Below the pieces are notes generated by a model. The model was not told where the DNA came from. It was given only the letters and a program-made list of their open reading frames with translations, and did no database searches. A DNA stretch of 64,000 nt from Pedobacter sp. Leaf194. Its GTDB lineage: Bacteria > Bacteroidota > Bacteroidia > Sphingobacteriales > Sphingobacteriaceae. Both the position numbers and the translations under genes were made by a program. Shown one piece after another: positions 27,066-36,110 of this stretch. Location of the stretch: positions 63,083 through 127,082 of the forward strand of contig NZ_LMPU01000001.1 in the NCBI RefSeq assembly GCF_001423945.1, in the 5' to 3' direction. Each line of letters begins with the position of its first letter. Position 1 is the first letter of the stretch.

Positions 27066-27776
27066 TCATCTGGTCATACCATGTCCCTTATCCATATCAT
27101 TGTTGCGATCACGGTTAAGCCCAAGGCCCGGCCGTTCGCCAGAAATGGTTTTAGCCGCAAGACTAAACTCATTCGAGATACTAATTAATTTGTTTGCGAC
27201 TTTCTCCCATTGAAGTTTTCCATCCAGGAGATCTATGGGTACCTCCATATCGATTTGCTGATGATAGGCGACAGACCGGTTAGCCATGTCAACTGTTACA
27301 TTGGGATATTTTTGGCGGTAATAATCGAGCATTTCGGAATAGTTAAGTTTTTCAAGCAGGTAATATAAGTCTACAAAATCTTTAATGCGTTCACCGCTTC
27401 CGACAATGGCATTTAATTTCATAGCAGCAATGTCCTGCAATGATGCCATTCGGATATCCTCTACATTGTCAAGCGGCTCCACATGGGGATAGGGATGCGT
27501 GATAAAATCCACCTTGACACCGTCAATCAAACCCATCAGGGCACCCGAACCGATGACCCTTAAATTTGAGCCATAATTCCACAGGATGTGATCCTGCAAC
27601 AAGTTAGGATCGAATTTTTCTAGCGAGAACAAATCAATGTCAATGGATATCCTATGTCCGATTTTTAGCGATATTGCGGTCCCGCCCACCAGAAAAAATT
27701 GTTCCAGCTTAGTATCATCCATCAATTTCTGGATTAGATCCAGTGTTTCTCTTGTAACTGTGTTTTTGTATAACAT
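27066..27776 (-). CDS. AbiEii/AbiGii-family nucleotidyltransferase toxin
   Basis: This 236-residue protein has the nucleotidyltransferase signature GGTAISLKIGHRISIDIDLF at about residues 31-50, including the GG and the DxD metal-binding acidic pair. It continues with VDFITHPYP and the helical DIAAMKLNAIVGSGERIKDF segment that helps define AbiEii toxins. In AbiE systems the toxin transfers nucleotides to tRNA or another RNA and causes abortive growth arrest on phage attack. The C-terminal 20 residues are Asp/Asn/Arg-rich. It overlaps its upstream partner by 43 bp. Confidence 0.88.
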   Translation of the reverse strand: MLYKNTVTRETLDLIQKLMDDTKLEQFFLVGGTAISLKIGHRISIDIDLFSLEKFDPNLLQDHILWNYGSNLRVIGSGALMGLIDGVKVDFITHPYPHVEPLDNVEDIRMASLQDIAAMKLNAIVGSGERIKDFVDLYYLLEKLNYSEMLDYYRQKYPNVTVDMANRSVAYHQQIDMEVPIDLLDGKLQWEKVANKLISISNEFSLAAKTISGERPGLGLNRDRNNDMDKGHGMTR

Positions 27777-28237
27777 TTCAGTTGGTTTTTAGTCAACCGG
27801 AAATATTTACATACTTTGTCTATTATTAATTCAGGTAGGTACCCGATTTCATTTTTCAGTGTGTCCACGATTTTCTCTTGACCATAGAATCTTAAAAGCT
27901 CCTCCCAATCAATTTCTTCGCCCCTTGTTATCACTCTTTCAATAACAATTCGATAAGAACGCTGCCAATTGATGTTGGAATGCTTCATATCCCAGAACAA
28001 GCTCTTAGGGAGTTCCGGCCTTGACAGTTTAGTTAAAATTGGTTTACGCTCGATTCTTATTTGGTCATTCTCAAAAGGCTCTTTCTTTTTCGACAAGTAA
28101 TTGCTGATGGTATGATAACTATAATCTGGATAACTATCACAGAAGTTCTTGAGACTGGAAAAAACATCGAATTCCAACCCAGTAAATCTTTTCCACTGAA
28201 CCAGTATAACCCGTGCTTGTCTTGTGCCTTTCATCAA
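27734..28237 (-). CDS. DUF6922-type partner/antitoxin of the AbiEii toxin
   Basis: This 167-residue protein has an N-terminal helical segment (residues 1-65). A C-terminal part reads SLFWDMKHSNINWQRSYRIV followed by ERVITRGEEIDWEELLRFYG, the DUF6922 pattern. It is encoded just before the toxin, as AbiE antitoxins are. It lacks the winged-helix of classical AbiEi, so autoregulation may differ; the N-terminus may bind DNA instead. The reading frame overlaps the toxin start by 43 bp, implying coupled expression. Antitoxin function is inferred from position. Confidence 0.75.
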   Translation of the reverse strand: MMKGTRQARVILVQWKRFTGLEFDVFSSLKNFCDSYPDYSYHTISNYLSKKKEPFENDQIRIERKPILTKLSRPELPKSLFWDMKHSNINWQRSYRIVIERVITRGEEIDWEELLRFYGQEKIVDTLKNEIGYLPELIIDKVCKYFRLTKNQLKCYTKTQLQEKHWI

Positions 28238-28305
28238 TACAAATTTACCAAAAAACTTTAAATAGACTAATATACCGAAATATTTGCCGATTAGTGGTTA
28301 ATACT

Positions 28306-29595
28306 TTAACTATAGTTATAAAGTTTCACGATTTTTACCTTTTCACTCTTCTTCTTTTTCGGATCTTTATGCTTTACTCTCTTAGATAGTTTTTCAGCCA
28401 GTGCGGACATATCGTGTCCCGTTTTCGAATCCAATACCTTGGCATAATGCTGAGTGGTTTTTAGGCTGTTATGCCCTAGCATTTTCGAAACCGTTTCTAT
28501 TGGCACGCCATTGGAAAGGGTGACGGTTGTCGCGAATGTATGCCTGGCCAAATGGAAGGTCAAGGTTTTGGTGATGCCGCAGTGATCGGCGATTTCTTTA
28601 AGATAACTGTTCATTCGCTGGTTGGAGTAGACCGGAAGTGCCAAACCTTTTATTTCACAAATGGGATGGTCTTTATATCGGTCAAGGATTTCTTTTGCTT
28701 CAGGGAGGATGGGAATGTGGGATGGCGTTTCAGTTTTATTCCTGGATGTAAAAATCCATTCCTTGCCATCATCACCAATCTGAATTTCACTTCTTTTAAG
28801 TTTTTGCACATCTATATAGGCAAGGCCAGTATAGCAGCTGAAAACAAAAATATCCCTGACCTGGGTATGCCTCTGCACATGCAGCTTTTTTGTACGCATG
28901 GCATCAAGCTCCGCCTGCGTCAAAAATGTTCTTGGAGACGGCTTGGCTTTTAGTTTATAATGCAGAAACGGATTGGCAACAATCCATCCGCTCGCCAGGC
29001 TGAAAAATACAATCTTCTTTAAATGAACTATATATTTTTGCGCAGAGATGGCCATGCACTGCTTCTCAACCCGAAGATAATGCTCATACCCGGTAATGAA
29101 TCCAAAGTCAACCTTGATTAAGGGATAATCTGCTTTATCGTACTTCGCAAGAATGTAGTTCGCTAGATGCTTTATTGAACTCTTATAAGTCTTGAGTGTA
29201 TTCTTACTATATCCGTTGCCAATAAGCTCGGCCACTTTTTCATTATGCTCCTGAAAAATTTCAAGAATCATTCTTGATTTTGTGCCTTTTCCAAGATAGT
29301 GGTTACGAATGGTCTCTGCATCAATCCCTTCATCACGGTCTATCATCCCGGTATGGATTTTCCTGATTTTGGAAATGATGCTATTCATGTAATCGTTTAA
29401 GGCACGGCTTTCCTGCCTGGTGCCCCTGACTTTGTTGCGGCGATTGTCCCATTGCTCAGGCTCAATCTCCCTCCCGATTGAAATCTCAGAGCGTTTTCCG
29501 CCTACGGTTATGCGCAGATAAATCGGCAACAGGCCATTTTCATTTTCTTTTTTTTGCTTTTTCAGATAGAAAAGCATGCTAAAATTCTGGTTCAT
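28306..29595 (-). CDS. Tyrosine recombinase (Bacteroidota integrase, IntDOT-like)
   Basis: This 429-residue integrase has an N-terminal arm-binding region (about 1-100, with LPIYLRITVGGKRSEIS), a SAM-like core-binding domain (about 105-210) and the catalytic domain. The C-terminal box has ARHTFATTVT, GHNSLKTTQHYAKV with nucleophile Tyr near residue 382, and Lys/His elements. The first catalytic Arg is replaced in CYTGLAYIDVQKL (Ala at the usual Arg position), as in the IntDOT group. It is read away from tRNA-Arg 250 bp upstream, the probable attachment target. Confidence 0.9.
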   Translation of the reverse strand: MNQNFSMLFYLKKQKKENENGLLPIYLRITVGGKRSEISIGREIEPEQWDNRRNKVRGTRQESRALNDYMNSIISKIRKIHTGMIDRDEGIDAETIRNHYLGKGTKSRMILEIFQEHNEKVAELIGNGYSKNTLKTYKSSIKHLANYILAKYDKADYPLIKVDFGFITGYEHYLRVEKQCMAISAQKYIVHLKKIVFFSLASGWIVANPFLHYKLKAKPSPRTFLTQAELDAMRTKKLHVQRHTQVRDIFVFSCYTGLAYIDVQKLKRSEIQIGDDGKEWIFTSRNKTETPSHIPILPEAKEILDRYKDHPICEIKGLALPVYSNQRMNSYLKEIADHCGITKTLTFHLARHTFATTVTLSNGVPIETVSKMLGHNSLKTTQHYAKVLDSKTGHDMSALAEKLSKRVKHKDPKKKKSEKVKIVKLYNYS

Positions 29596-29844
29596 AAGCT
29601 TGAATTACTAGGTTAACAAAGTTAGATTTGCAACCTGACGAAAACAAGATGTTCGAAATTTGAACATGCTGACTATCAGTATTTTAAGCTCAATCTGTGG
29701 TAGAAATTCGATTCTTTCCAAAACTCACCGAATTACTCACCAAAGTGAGCGAAAACGACCTGTTTTTGACAGTTTTTGATTAAAAACAAAATCCCGTAAT
29801 CATTTGATTTACAGGATTTTGAATCGTTTTAAAATACGTAAAAG

Positions 29845-29916
29845 TGGTCCCGACGAGAATCGAACTCATATCTAAAGTTTAGGAAACTTCTATTCTATCC
29901 GTTGAACTACGGGACC
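29845..29916 (-). tRNA. tRNA-Arg (anticodon CCT)
   Basis: The 72-nt minus-strand cloverleaf has acceptor stem GGTCCCG/CGGGACC (7 bp), D-stem GTTC/GAAT, anticodon stem GAAGT/ACTTT with loop TTCCTAA (anticodon CCT, Arg), a 4-base variable loop, and T-arm ATGAG-TTCGATT-CTCGT. No CCA is encoded. Its 3' end faces the integrase gene, as expected for a tRNA attachment site. Between the integrase and the tRNA (29596-29844) there is AT-rich DNA with short inverted repeats and no gene. Confidence 0.95.
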
Positions 29917-30337
29917 GACTATGTGCCGCAAATATAATAAAAGTTTTAACTCAAAAATACCATCTTTACATTCCTTTAGCATCTGTAAAGAAGTCCATTT
30001 TTTGCCAGCCACATCTTTCTTGAGCACTCTTCTCCTTAAAATTGTTAACAGGTAAACGAAGCAGCATAATTTAATATGTTTTGGATACATGGTTTCTGAT
30101 TTAAGTTGACCATTTGCTTGCTTGCGAATAAGCCTAAAAACATGCGGCTTTTTTAGCACTTGTTACTGATGGCATGAACGATTGAAACCACTCAATTAAG
30201 CAGCAAAACTCATTTGATGATGCTTGGATTAAAATTTATTAGCTCGAGTAGTTAGTTTTTGATTAGTACCATCACATTGCTACAACCTGAAATTAAACCT
30301 TGCAGAAACATCCGTTTCTGCAAGGTTTGCAAAGCGG
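29917..30337. other. Gene-free interval next to tRNA-Arg
   Basis: About 420 bp with no credible gene. A minus-strand 89-codon frame overlaps the tRNA and is treated as spurious. An inverted repeat around 30294-30332 (TTGCAGAAAC...GTTTCTGCAA) forms a short hairpin that could terminate azoR transcription. Confidence 0.5.
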
Positions 30338-30940
30338 TTAATCAATTAAAATACTGGCAATACCTTTCTCCAGAGCAGTATCCTGGATAACCGGAATTGA
30401 TGCACCTTCTGCTCGGAAGATGCTCACATCTGTCATGCCCATAAAGCCTAATACCGATTTTAAATAAGGAGCGGCAAAATCGTAGGCTTGCATAGGGCCG
30501 TCAGAATAGATGCCGCCCGAGGCAATTGCCAGATAAATCTTTTTGCCTGTAATTAAGCCTTCAGGGCCATTTGCACCGTACTTAAAAGTAACACCGGCTC
30601 TTGCGATGTGGTCTATCCAGGCTTTAAGTGTGGAGGGTACACCGAAGTTATAAAAGGGCACATCGATAACAATAATGTCGGCATCCTGAATCTCTGCAAT
30701 TGCTTCGTCCGAATGGCGGATGGCTATAACACTTTGCTCACTTCTGTTTTCTGCTGGCGTAAAAAAGGCGGCAATGTGTGCCTCTTCAAGATGTGGAAAT
30801 TGTTGCTTTGCCAGGTTACGCTCGCGAACGGTTGCACCAGGATAGCTGTCCTGAATTTGTTCTATTATGGCTTTGCCTAATTTTATACTCATAGATGCCT
30901 CGCCGCGGGGACTTGAAATGATATGAAGAATCTTTTTCAT
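30338..30940 (-). CDS. azoR: FMN-dependent NADH-azoreductase
   Basis: This 200-residue flavodoxin-fold protein has the AzoR start MKKILHIISSPRGEASMSIK with the FMN phosphate-binding segment. It also has the DVPFYNFGVPSTLKAWIDH signature and IASGGIYSDGP near the active site. AzoR reduces azo dyes and quinones with NADH using FMN, in the cytoplasm. It stands alone, with the metG terminator upstream and a short hairpin downstream. Confidence 0.92.
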   Translation of the reverse strand: MKKILHIISSPRGEASMSIKLGKAIIEQIQDSYPGATVRERNLAKQQFPHLEEAHIAAFFTPAENRSEQSVIAIRHSDEAIAEIQDADIIVIDVPFYNFGVPSTLKAWIDHIARAGVTFKYGANGPEGLITGKKIYLAIASGGIYSDGPMQAYDFAAPYLKSVLGFMGMTDVSIFRAEGASIPVIQDTALEKGIASILID

Positions 30941-31045
30941 GTTTTCTAAATTTTATGAAGCAAATTTAGAGATAGACCCCCGGCTATTTCCATAACTATC
31001 CCAAAGGCTAGCGCTATCCTTTTAGAAACCTAAGCACACACTGGG

Positions 31046-31085
31046 GCATTAAAAAAGCCCTGACCAGGCAGGGCTTTTTTAATGC
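31046..31085 (-). terminator. Terminator after metG
   Basis: GCATTAAAAAAGCCCTG (31046-31062) is a perfect 17-bp complement of CAGGGCTTTTTTAATGC (31069-31085), with a 6-base loop. On the minus strand it gives a U-rich hairpin 30 bp past the metG stop. It can also work in the opposite direction. Confidence 0.9.
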
Positions 31086-31115
31086 TATCGTTGAAAAGAA
31101 AGACGGCGGTTTCGC

Positions 31116-33221
31116 TTATCTGATTACACTGCCTTCCTCAAATTTATCAGCTGGTGATACAAAAACAAGTTTCCCTTCTGCATTTTCGGCCATTAAAATC
31201 ATCCCCTGAGATAAAATACCTTTAATTTCCCTAGGCGCAAGGTTTACGATAATGCTAACCTGTTTGCCTATAATTTCTTCTGGCTTGTAGTGTTCTGCAA
31301 TACCAGAAACTACGGTTCGCTCATCAATGCCGGTATTTACGGTGAGTTTGAGCAACTTTTTCGTTTTCTCTACTTTTTCGGCAGCTATAATGGTTGCCAC
31401 GCGGATATCCATTGCAGAAAAATCATCGAAATTTATATTTTCTTTTACCGGAACGGGCGCAGAGGCTGTTGCGTTGGTAACCTTGCTCTGGTTCAGTTTC
31501 TCTATCTGGAAATCAATTGCAGCATCCTCAACTTTCTCGAAAAGGAGCACACCTTCGTTAATGTCATGTCCTCGTTTTATCAATGTAATGGAACCTGCAT
31601 CTTCCCAGCCTGGTTTACCATTGTTTAGCATCTTCATTAACTTATCTGCAGTAAATGGCAAAAACGGTTCGATTAAAATCTGCAGGTTTGCACAAATTTG
31701 CAGGGAGATGTGTAAAATGGTGCGAACCCTGTCTTCATCCGTTTTAATCAGTTTCCAGGGCTCAGTTTCGGCGAGGTACTTATTTCCCAAACGGGCAACA
31801 TTCATTACTTCGGAAAGCGCCTCACGGAAACGATAGTTTTCTATAGAAGCAGCAATTTTAGCAGGATAACCGGAAAGTTCATCAATAACCGCCTGATCTT
31901 CCGCCTTAATTTCCATTAAGGTCGGCACGGTGCCGTTAAAATACTTATGGGTAAGTACAATAACGCGGTTTACAAAATTTCCTAAGACGGCTACCAGTTC
32001 GTTATTATTTCTTGCCTGAAAGTCTTTCCAGGTAAAGTCGTTGTCTTTTGTTTCGGGAGCAGTAGCTGTTAAAACATAGCGCAAAACATCCTGTTTGCCT
32101 TCAAACTCCCGCAGGTATTCATTTAACCAAACCGCCCAGTTTTTGGAGGTAGAAATTTTTTGTCCTTCGAGGTTTAAAAATTCGTTCGCAGGTACATTGT
32201 CTGCAAGTATGTATCCGCCATGCGCCATTAACATTGCCGGGAAAATAATGCAGTGGAAAACGATATTATCTTTACCGATGAAATGCACCAGCTTAGTATC
32301 GTCATCTTTCCAGTATTCTTCCCAGCCACATTTATCGGCTTCGTAATTGCTGATGTAGTATTCTTCTGCCTTAGGATTCCATACATCGAGTTTTGCATAA
32401 TTACAAAGCTCTTTTGTAGCGGAGATGTATCCAATCGGAGCATCGAACCAAACGTATAAAACCTTGCCTTCAGCATCTCGAAGCGGCACGCGAATGCCCC
32501 AATCCAGATCGCGGGTCATGGCACGTGGGTGCAAGCCAGCATTAAGCCAGCTTTGGCATTGCCCATAAACGTTAGGGCGCCATTCTTTATGGCTTTCAAT
32601 ATAGGTTCTCAGCCTTTCCTCGTACTTATCTAAAGGCAGGAACCAGTTTTTGGTTTCTTTTAAAATTGGCTTATTACCTGATAAGGTTGATTTTGGATTG
32701 ATTAAATCGGTTGCGTTGAGCGTGGTGCCGCAATTTTCGCATTGATCGCCATAAGCGTTCTCATTACCGCAGTTTGGGCAGGTTCCGGTAATGTAGCGGT
32801 CGGCCAGAAACTGTTTTGCCTGTTCATCGTAATATTGCTCGGTAATCTCTTCGGTAAAAACACCCTTATTGTAAAGGGTTTCGAAGAAATCGGCAGCAGT
32901 TTGATGGTGGGTTGAAGAAGATGTACGGTGGTAAATATCAAAAGAAACACCAAATTCTTTAAAAGAATCGCCGATAATTTTATGGTACTTATCTACAACT
33001 TCCTGCGGCGTAATGCCTTCCCGCTTAGCCTTTAAGGTAATGGGAACACCGTTCTCATCAGAGCCACAAACAAACTTCACGTCGCGTTTGTTAGAACGCA
33101 GGTACCTGGCATAAATATCGGCAGGAATATACACCCCAGCCAAATGCCCGATGTGCACCGGCCCGTTTGTGTATGGTAGCGCCGCAGTAACTGTATATCT
33201 TTTTATTTTATTATTATCCAA
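31116..33221 (-). CDS. metG: Methionyl-tRNA synthetase
   Basis: This 701-residue enzyme charges tRNA-Met. It has the class I HIGH motif in [16 protein letters not shown], the KMSKS-type loop [11 protein letters not shown] near residue 354, and a zinc-binding knuckle around residues 149-166 (CPNCGN...CENCG). The C-terminal 100 residues are an EMAP/Trbp111-like tRNA-binding domain ([20 protein letters not shown]), present in the longer bacterial form. It faces away from the LD-carboxypeptidase gene; only 38 bp separate the two starts, so their promoters overlap. Confidence 0.97.
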   Translation of the reverse strand: MDNNKIKRYTVTAALPYTNGPVHIGHLAGVYIPADIYARYLRSNKRDVKFVCGSDENGVPITLKAKREGITPQEVVDKYHKIIGDSFKEFGVSFDIYHRTSSSTHHQTAADFFETLYNKGVFTEEITEQYYDEQAKQFLADRYITGTCPNCGNENAYGDQCENCGTTLNATDLINPKSTLSGNKPILKETKNWFLPLDKYEERLRTYIESHKEWRPNVYGQCQSWLNAGLHPRAMTRDLDWGIRVPLRDAEGKVLYVWFDAPIGYISATKELCNYAKLDVWNPKAEEYYISNYEADKCGWEEYWKDDDTKLVHFIGKDNIVFHCIIFPAMLMAHGGYILADNVPANEFLNLEGQKISTSKNWAVWLNEYLREFEGKQDVLRYVLTATAPETKDNDFTWKDFQARNNNELVAVLGNFVNRVIVLTHKYFNGTVPTLMEIKAEDQAVIDELSGYPAKIAASIENYRFREALSEVMNVARLGNKYLAETEPWKLIKTDEDRVRTILHISLQICANLQILIEPFLPFTADKLMKMLNNGKPGWEDAGSITLIKRGHDINEGVLLFEKVEDAAIDFQIEKLNQSKVTNATASAPVPVKENINFDDFSAMDIRVATIIAAEKVEKTKKLLKLTVNTGIDERTVVSGIAEHYKPEEIIGKQVSIIVNLAPREIKGILSQGMILMAENAEGKLVFVSPADKFEEGSVIR

Positions 33222-33259
33222 AACAATTCATTTAATTTGACAAAGATATTGTTTTAACC

Positions 33260-34159
33260 ATGATTATACAGCCCCCATACTTAAAAAAAGGTGATAAAAT
33301 CGCGATTGTTTGTCCGGCGAAAAAACTCCCAAAATCCATAGATTCTGCCGTGTCCGTTCTTAAGGGCTGGGGACTTGATGTGGTTATCGGGAAAAGTGTG
33401 TATGCGGAACACAATCAGTTTGCGGGCGATGATGATTTGAGGGCTACAGATTTACAGGTTTTTTTAGACGACCCTATGGTGAAGGCGATTGTTGCCGGAC
33501 GGGGTGGCTATGGCACCTTGCGCATTATAGATTCCCTCGATTTTACTGCCTTTCAGAAAAATCCTAAATGGATAATTGGCTTTAGCGATATTACGGTTTT
33601 GCTGGCCCATGTTTTTGCCCGGTACAACATACAATCGATGCATGCGCAAATGCCTTATACTTTTGATGATTCAACCGGTGAAGCGCTAGCATCCTTGAAA
33701 AAGGCACTTTTTGGCGAAAAGCCCCATTATGCTTATAAAAGCGATTTTAATAACAGGCCAGGAACCTGTAACGGCAGCTTAATTGGTGGCAACTTAACCT
33801 TGCTTTGCATGCTGCAAGGCTCGGTATCGGAGATGGATTTTGAAGATAAAATCCTTTTTCTGGAAGATGTTGGTGAGCATGAATATTCTATCGACAGGAT
33901 GTTAAGGATGCTCAAAAGAGCCGGAAAGCTATCAAGATTGCGGGGCTTGATTATTGGTGCATTCAATGAAATTTCGCCGGAGAAAATTCCGTTCGGACAA
34001 ACTGCAGACGAAGTAATATGGGAACTTGTTAAAGAATACACTTACCCGGTATGCTTCAATTTTCCAAGCGGTCATATCGATAACAACATGGCAATGGTGG
34101 TTGGTGCAACCGTTGAGTTAACTATCGAAATAAATAATGTAGATTTTAAATATATATAA
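33260..34159 (+). CDS. LD-carboxypeptidase (peptidase S66)
   Basis: This 299-residue protein of the S66 family has the N-terminal fold marker GRGGYGTLR, the nucleophile elbow GFSDIT with Ser about residue 111, the Glu region FLEDVGEHEY near 200, and the His in SGHIDNNMA near 271. These form the Ser-Glu-His triad. LdcA removes the terminal D-Ala from murein tetrapeptides in the cytoplasm during cell-wall recycling. MccF-type family members act on microcin instead, and sequence alone does not fully separate them. The start is divergent from metG; doxX follows by 1 bp. Confidence 0.88.
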   Translation: MIIQPPYLKKGDKIAIVCPAKKLPKSIDSAVSVLKGWGLDVVIGKSVYAEHNQFAGDDDLRATDLQVFLDDPMVKAIVAGRGGYGTLRIIDSLDFTAFQKNPKWIIGFSDITVLLAHVFARYNIQSMHAQMPYTFDDSTGEALASLKKALFGEKPHYAYKSDFNNRPGTCNGSLIGGNLTLLCMLQGSVSEMDFEDKILFLEDVGEHEYSIDRMLRMLKRAGKLSRLRGLIIGAFNEISPEKIPFGQTADEVIWELVKEYTYPVCFNFPSGHIDNNMAMVVGATVELTIEINNVDFKYI

Positions 34160-34160
34160 G

Positions 34161-34568
34161 ATGGCAGTATTAGATAATTTAGGAAAGTACCGCAATACCG
34201 GATTGCTTTTATTAAGGATTGGATTAGGCGTTATGTTTATCATTCACGGCTTTCCAAAAATTGCAGGCGGCCCTGATGGCTGGGCAAAACTTGGCGGCAG
34301 CATGAAGGTTGTTGGAATCGATTTTCTACCTGTTTTCTGGGGTTTTATGGCCGCTGCGACAGAAACTTTCGGTGGCTTCCTGTTAATTGTTGGCTTATTT
34401 TTCAGGCCTGTGTTAATCTTGTTAACCATCACCATGATTATTGCTGCTCTGGGCCACTTTGCCAAAGGCGATGGACTAAGCGGCGCAAGCCATGCAATTG
34501 AATTGGGCATTGTATTTTTCGGATTGCTCTTTGTTGGTCCGGGCAAATATAGTGTTGATAAGAAATAG
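34161..34568 (+). CDS. DoxX family membrane protein
   Basis: This 135-residue inner-membrane protein has four hydrophobic helices. It has the DoxX signature LLLLRIGLGVMFIIHGFPKI, GGFLLIVGLFFRPVLILLTI and a small polar helix AKGDGLSGASHAIELG. Many DoxX proteins associate with quinone or oxidative-stress functions, but the biochemical role is unclear. It is one base from the LD-carboxypeptidase stop, so they share a transcript, and a bidirectional terminator follows. Confidence 0.88.
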   Translation: MAVLDNLGKYRNTGLLLLRIGLGVMFIIHGFPKIAGGPDGWAKLGGSMKVVGIDFLPVFWGFMAAATETFGGFLLIVGLFFRPVLILLTITMIIAALGHFAKGDGLSGASHAIELGIVFFGLLFVGPGKYSVDKK

Positions 34569-34580
34569 TAAATCAGTAAA

Positions 34581-34612
34581 CAAAAAAAGCCGGCAATTGC
34601 CGGCTTTTTTTG
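34581..34612. terminator. Bidirectional terminator between doxX and susD
   Basis: CAAAAAAAGCCGGCAA (34581-34596) pairs perfectly with TTGCCGGCTTTTTTTG (34597-34612). The A and T runs at each flank make it functional for the converging doxX and susD transcripts. Confidence 0.92.
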
Positions 34613-34629
34613 TAATCGATAATTCGTTG

Positions 34630-36099
34630 TTAATTCTGAACGACCAGTTTATTATTTTGAATTTCTGTAGATGAAATTGGCCATATATAACCTGCCGTGT
34701 TGAATGGAATAGCTGGCGCAGTACCTTGTGACCCGCTTTTTGCCACAAACCCTAAGCCTAAACGCATTATATCAGGTGCCCTTAATCCTTCTCCGAGGAA
34801 TTCGATTCTTCTCTCTGCTAAAATGGTATTTTTCAAATTAGCAGGAAGTAAATCAGCCGCCGGAAATACATAACCAGGGTTTGACCGCTGTCTAACCGCT
34901 GTAAGCAAGGCGATAGATCTTGTCGGATCACTTACAACCGTTGCTTCAGCAAGATTAAGTAATACCTCAGCATACCTGATTACCGGAACATAGTCTGTGT
35001 ATGGTGAAGGCCTTTTAAATTTGGTTAAGTATGTATTCGCACCCGAAACAGCTGTTAATCCCTTTCTGGCATCAGTAGAGCCTGCCGCAAATGCTGCATT
35101 AGCAAAAATGCCTGTAGGATTTAAAAAGAATTCTTCGTTACCACCTGCGCCGTTTGTAGCAACATTGTAGTAGTAAGCGAGTTGGTTCTGTGTACCCGGC
35201 GCATCTAAATCTGCCATTGGAAAAGTTAAGGCAACTTCTGTAGCAGAAGCATTGCCAACATAAGCACCACCAAAAACTGTAGCCAGGTTACTTTCCAGTT
35301 TTAAAGGAGTACCTGTTGTTGCTGCAAATGGTGCTGTTGCCGAAACAATTTTGTTTGCTTCTGTTACAACCGAAGCAAGGTTGCCCATGGATAGATAAAC
35401 CCGGGTTTTGAGGGCAATGGCGGTATTTCTTGAAGCCCTTGTTGCGGGAAGTGTTAATGCTAAATCAGGTTCTGCTTCATTCAAATCTTTCAATATCTGC
35501 GTGTAAACCTCGGCAACAGTGCTTCTTTTTAAATCGTTACCTGTAAGATCTTTCTCGCCTTTTAACCGAAGTGGAACACCCAAACTTGCGCCATTGTCGG
35601 TTACATATGGTTTTGCATAAAACTGCAATAAACTATAATAAGATAGGGCACGTAAAAACTTAGCTTCTGCAATGTATTGTTTAGAAACTACCGGCGTTAA
35701 TATCGAAGCATTTGCCGCAACTCCTTCTATAACCAAATTTGCACGGTTAATTGCGGCGTACACAGCACCCCACAAATTCACCACCTCATTTGTTCCAGAA
35801 GTTACATTGAAACGCCATGTATCCAAACCAGTTACGCCGTTTGGTTTATTAACGATAAAATCTTCTCCACGAATGTCATTGTATATCAGGTAACGGCCAC
35901 CATAAAACTGGCCATTTTTTACGCCTGCGTAAATACCATTTACCTGTGATAAAATCCTGTCGGGGTTAGAAAATGCATCTTCAATAGGCAGTGCAGTCTG
36001 TGGTGCAGTATTTAAGAAATCTTTTTTGCATGACGACGCAAATACCATCGGTGCGGCAATGAAAAGATATTTTAATTTATTATTTATTTTAATTTTCAT
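34630..36099 (-). CDS. SusD/RagB family outer-membrane lipoprotein, pair 1
   Basis: This 489-residue protein has a lipoprotein signal (VFASSCKKDF, Cys about residue 24). It has SusD-family repeats with the conserved N-terminal NTAPQTALPIEDAFSNPD, an AKFLRALSYYSLLQFYAKPY region, and the C-terminal helix with RRIEFLGEGLRAPDIMRLG. SusD proteins cap the SusC barrel from outside and bind the substrate. It follows its SusC partner by 11 bp on the same strand. Substrate unknown. Confidence 0.95.
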   Translation of the reverse strand: MKIKINNKLKYLFIAAPMVFASSCKKDFLNTAPQTALPIEDAFSNPDRILSQVNGIYAGVKNGQFYGGRYLIYNDIRGEDFIVNKPNGVTGLDTWRFNVTSGTNEVVNLWGAVYAAINRANLVIEGVAANASILTPVVSKQYIAEAKFLRALSYYSLLQFYAKPYVTDNGASLGVPLRLKGEKDLTGNDLKRSTVAEVYTQILKDLNEAEPDLALTLPATRASRNTAIALKTRVYLSMGNLASVVTEANKIVSATAPFAATTGTPLKLESNLATVFGGAYVGNASATEVALTFPMADLDAPGTQNQLAYYYNVATNGAGGNEEFFLNPTGIFANAAFAAGSTDARKGLTAVSGANTYLTKFKRPSPYTDYVPVIRYAEVLLNLAEATVVSDPTRSIALLTAVRQRSNPGYVFPAADLLPANLKNTILAERRIEFLGEGLRAPDIMRLGLGFVAKSGSQGTAPAIPFNTAGYIWPISSTEIQNNKLVVQN

Positions 36100-36110
36100 A
36101 ATCTCTTTAT

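Noticed and set aside
29890..30159. Minus-strand 89-codon ORF
   Set aside because: Its 3' end runs through tRNA-Arg and there is no recognisable domain or good spacing; a chance frame is more likely.
31327..31836. 169-codon ORF antisense to metG
   Set aside because: metG has full-length conserved motifs in the same interval; the antisense frame looks like codon shadow.
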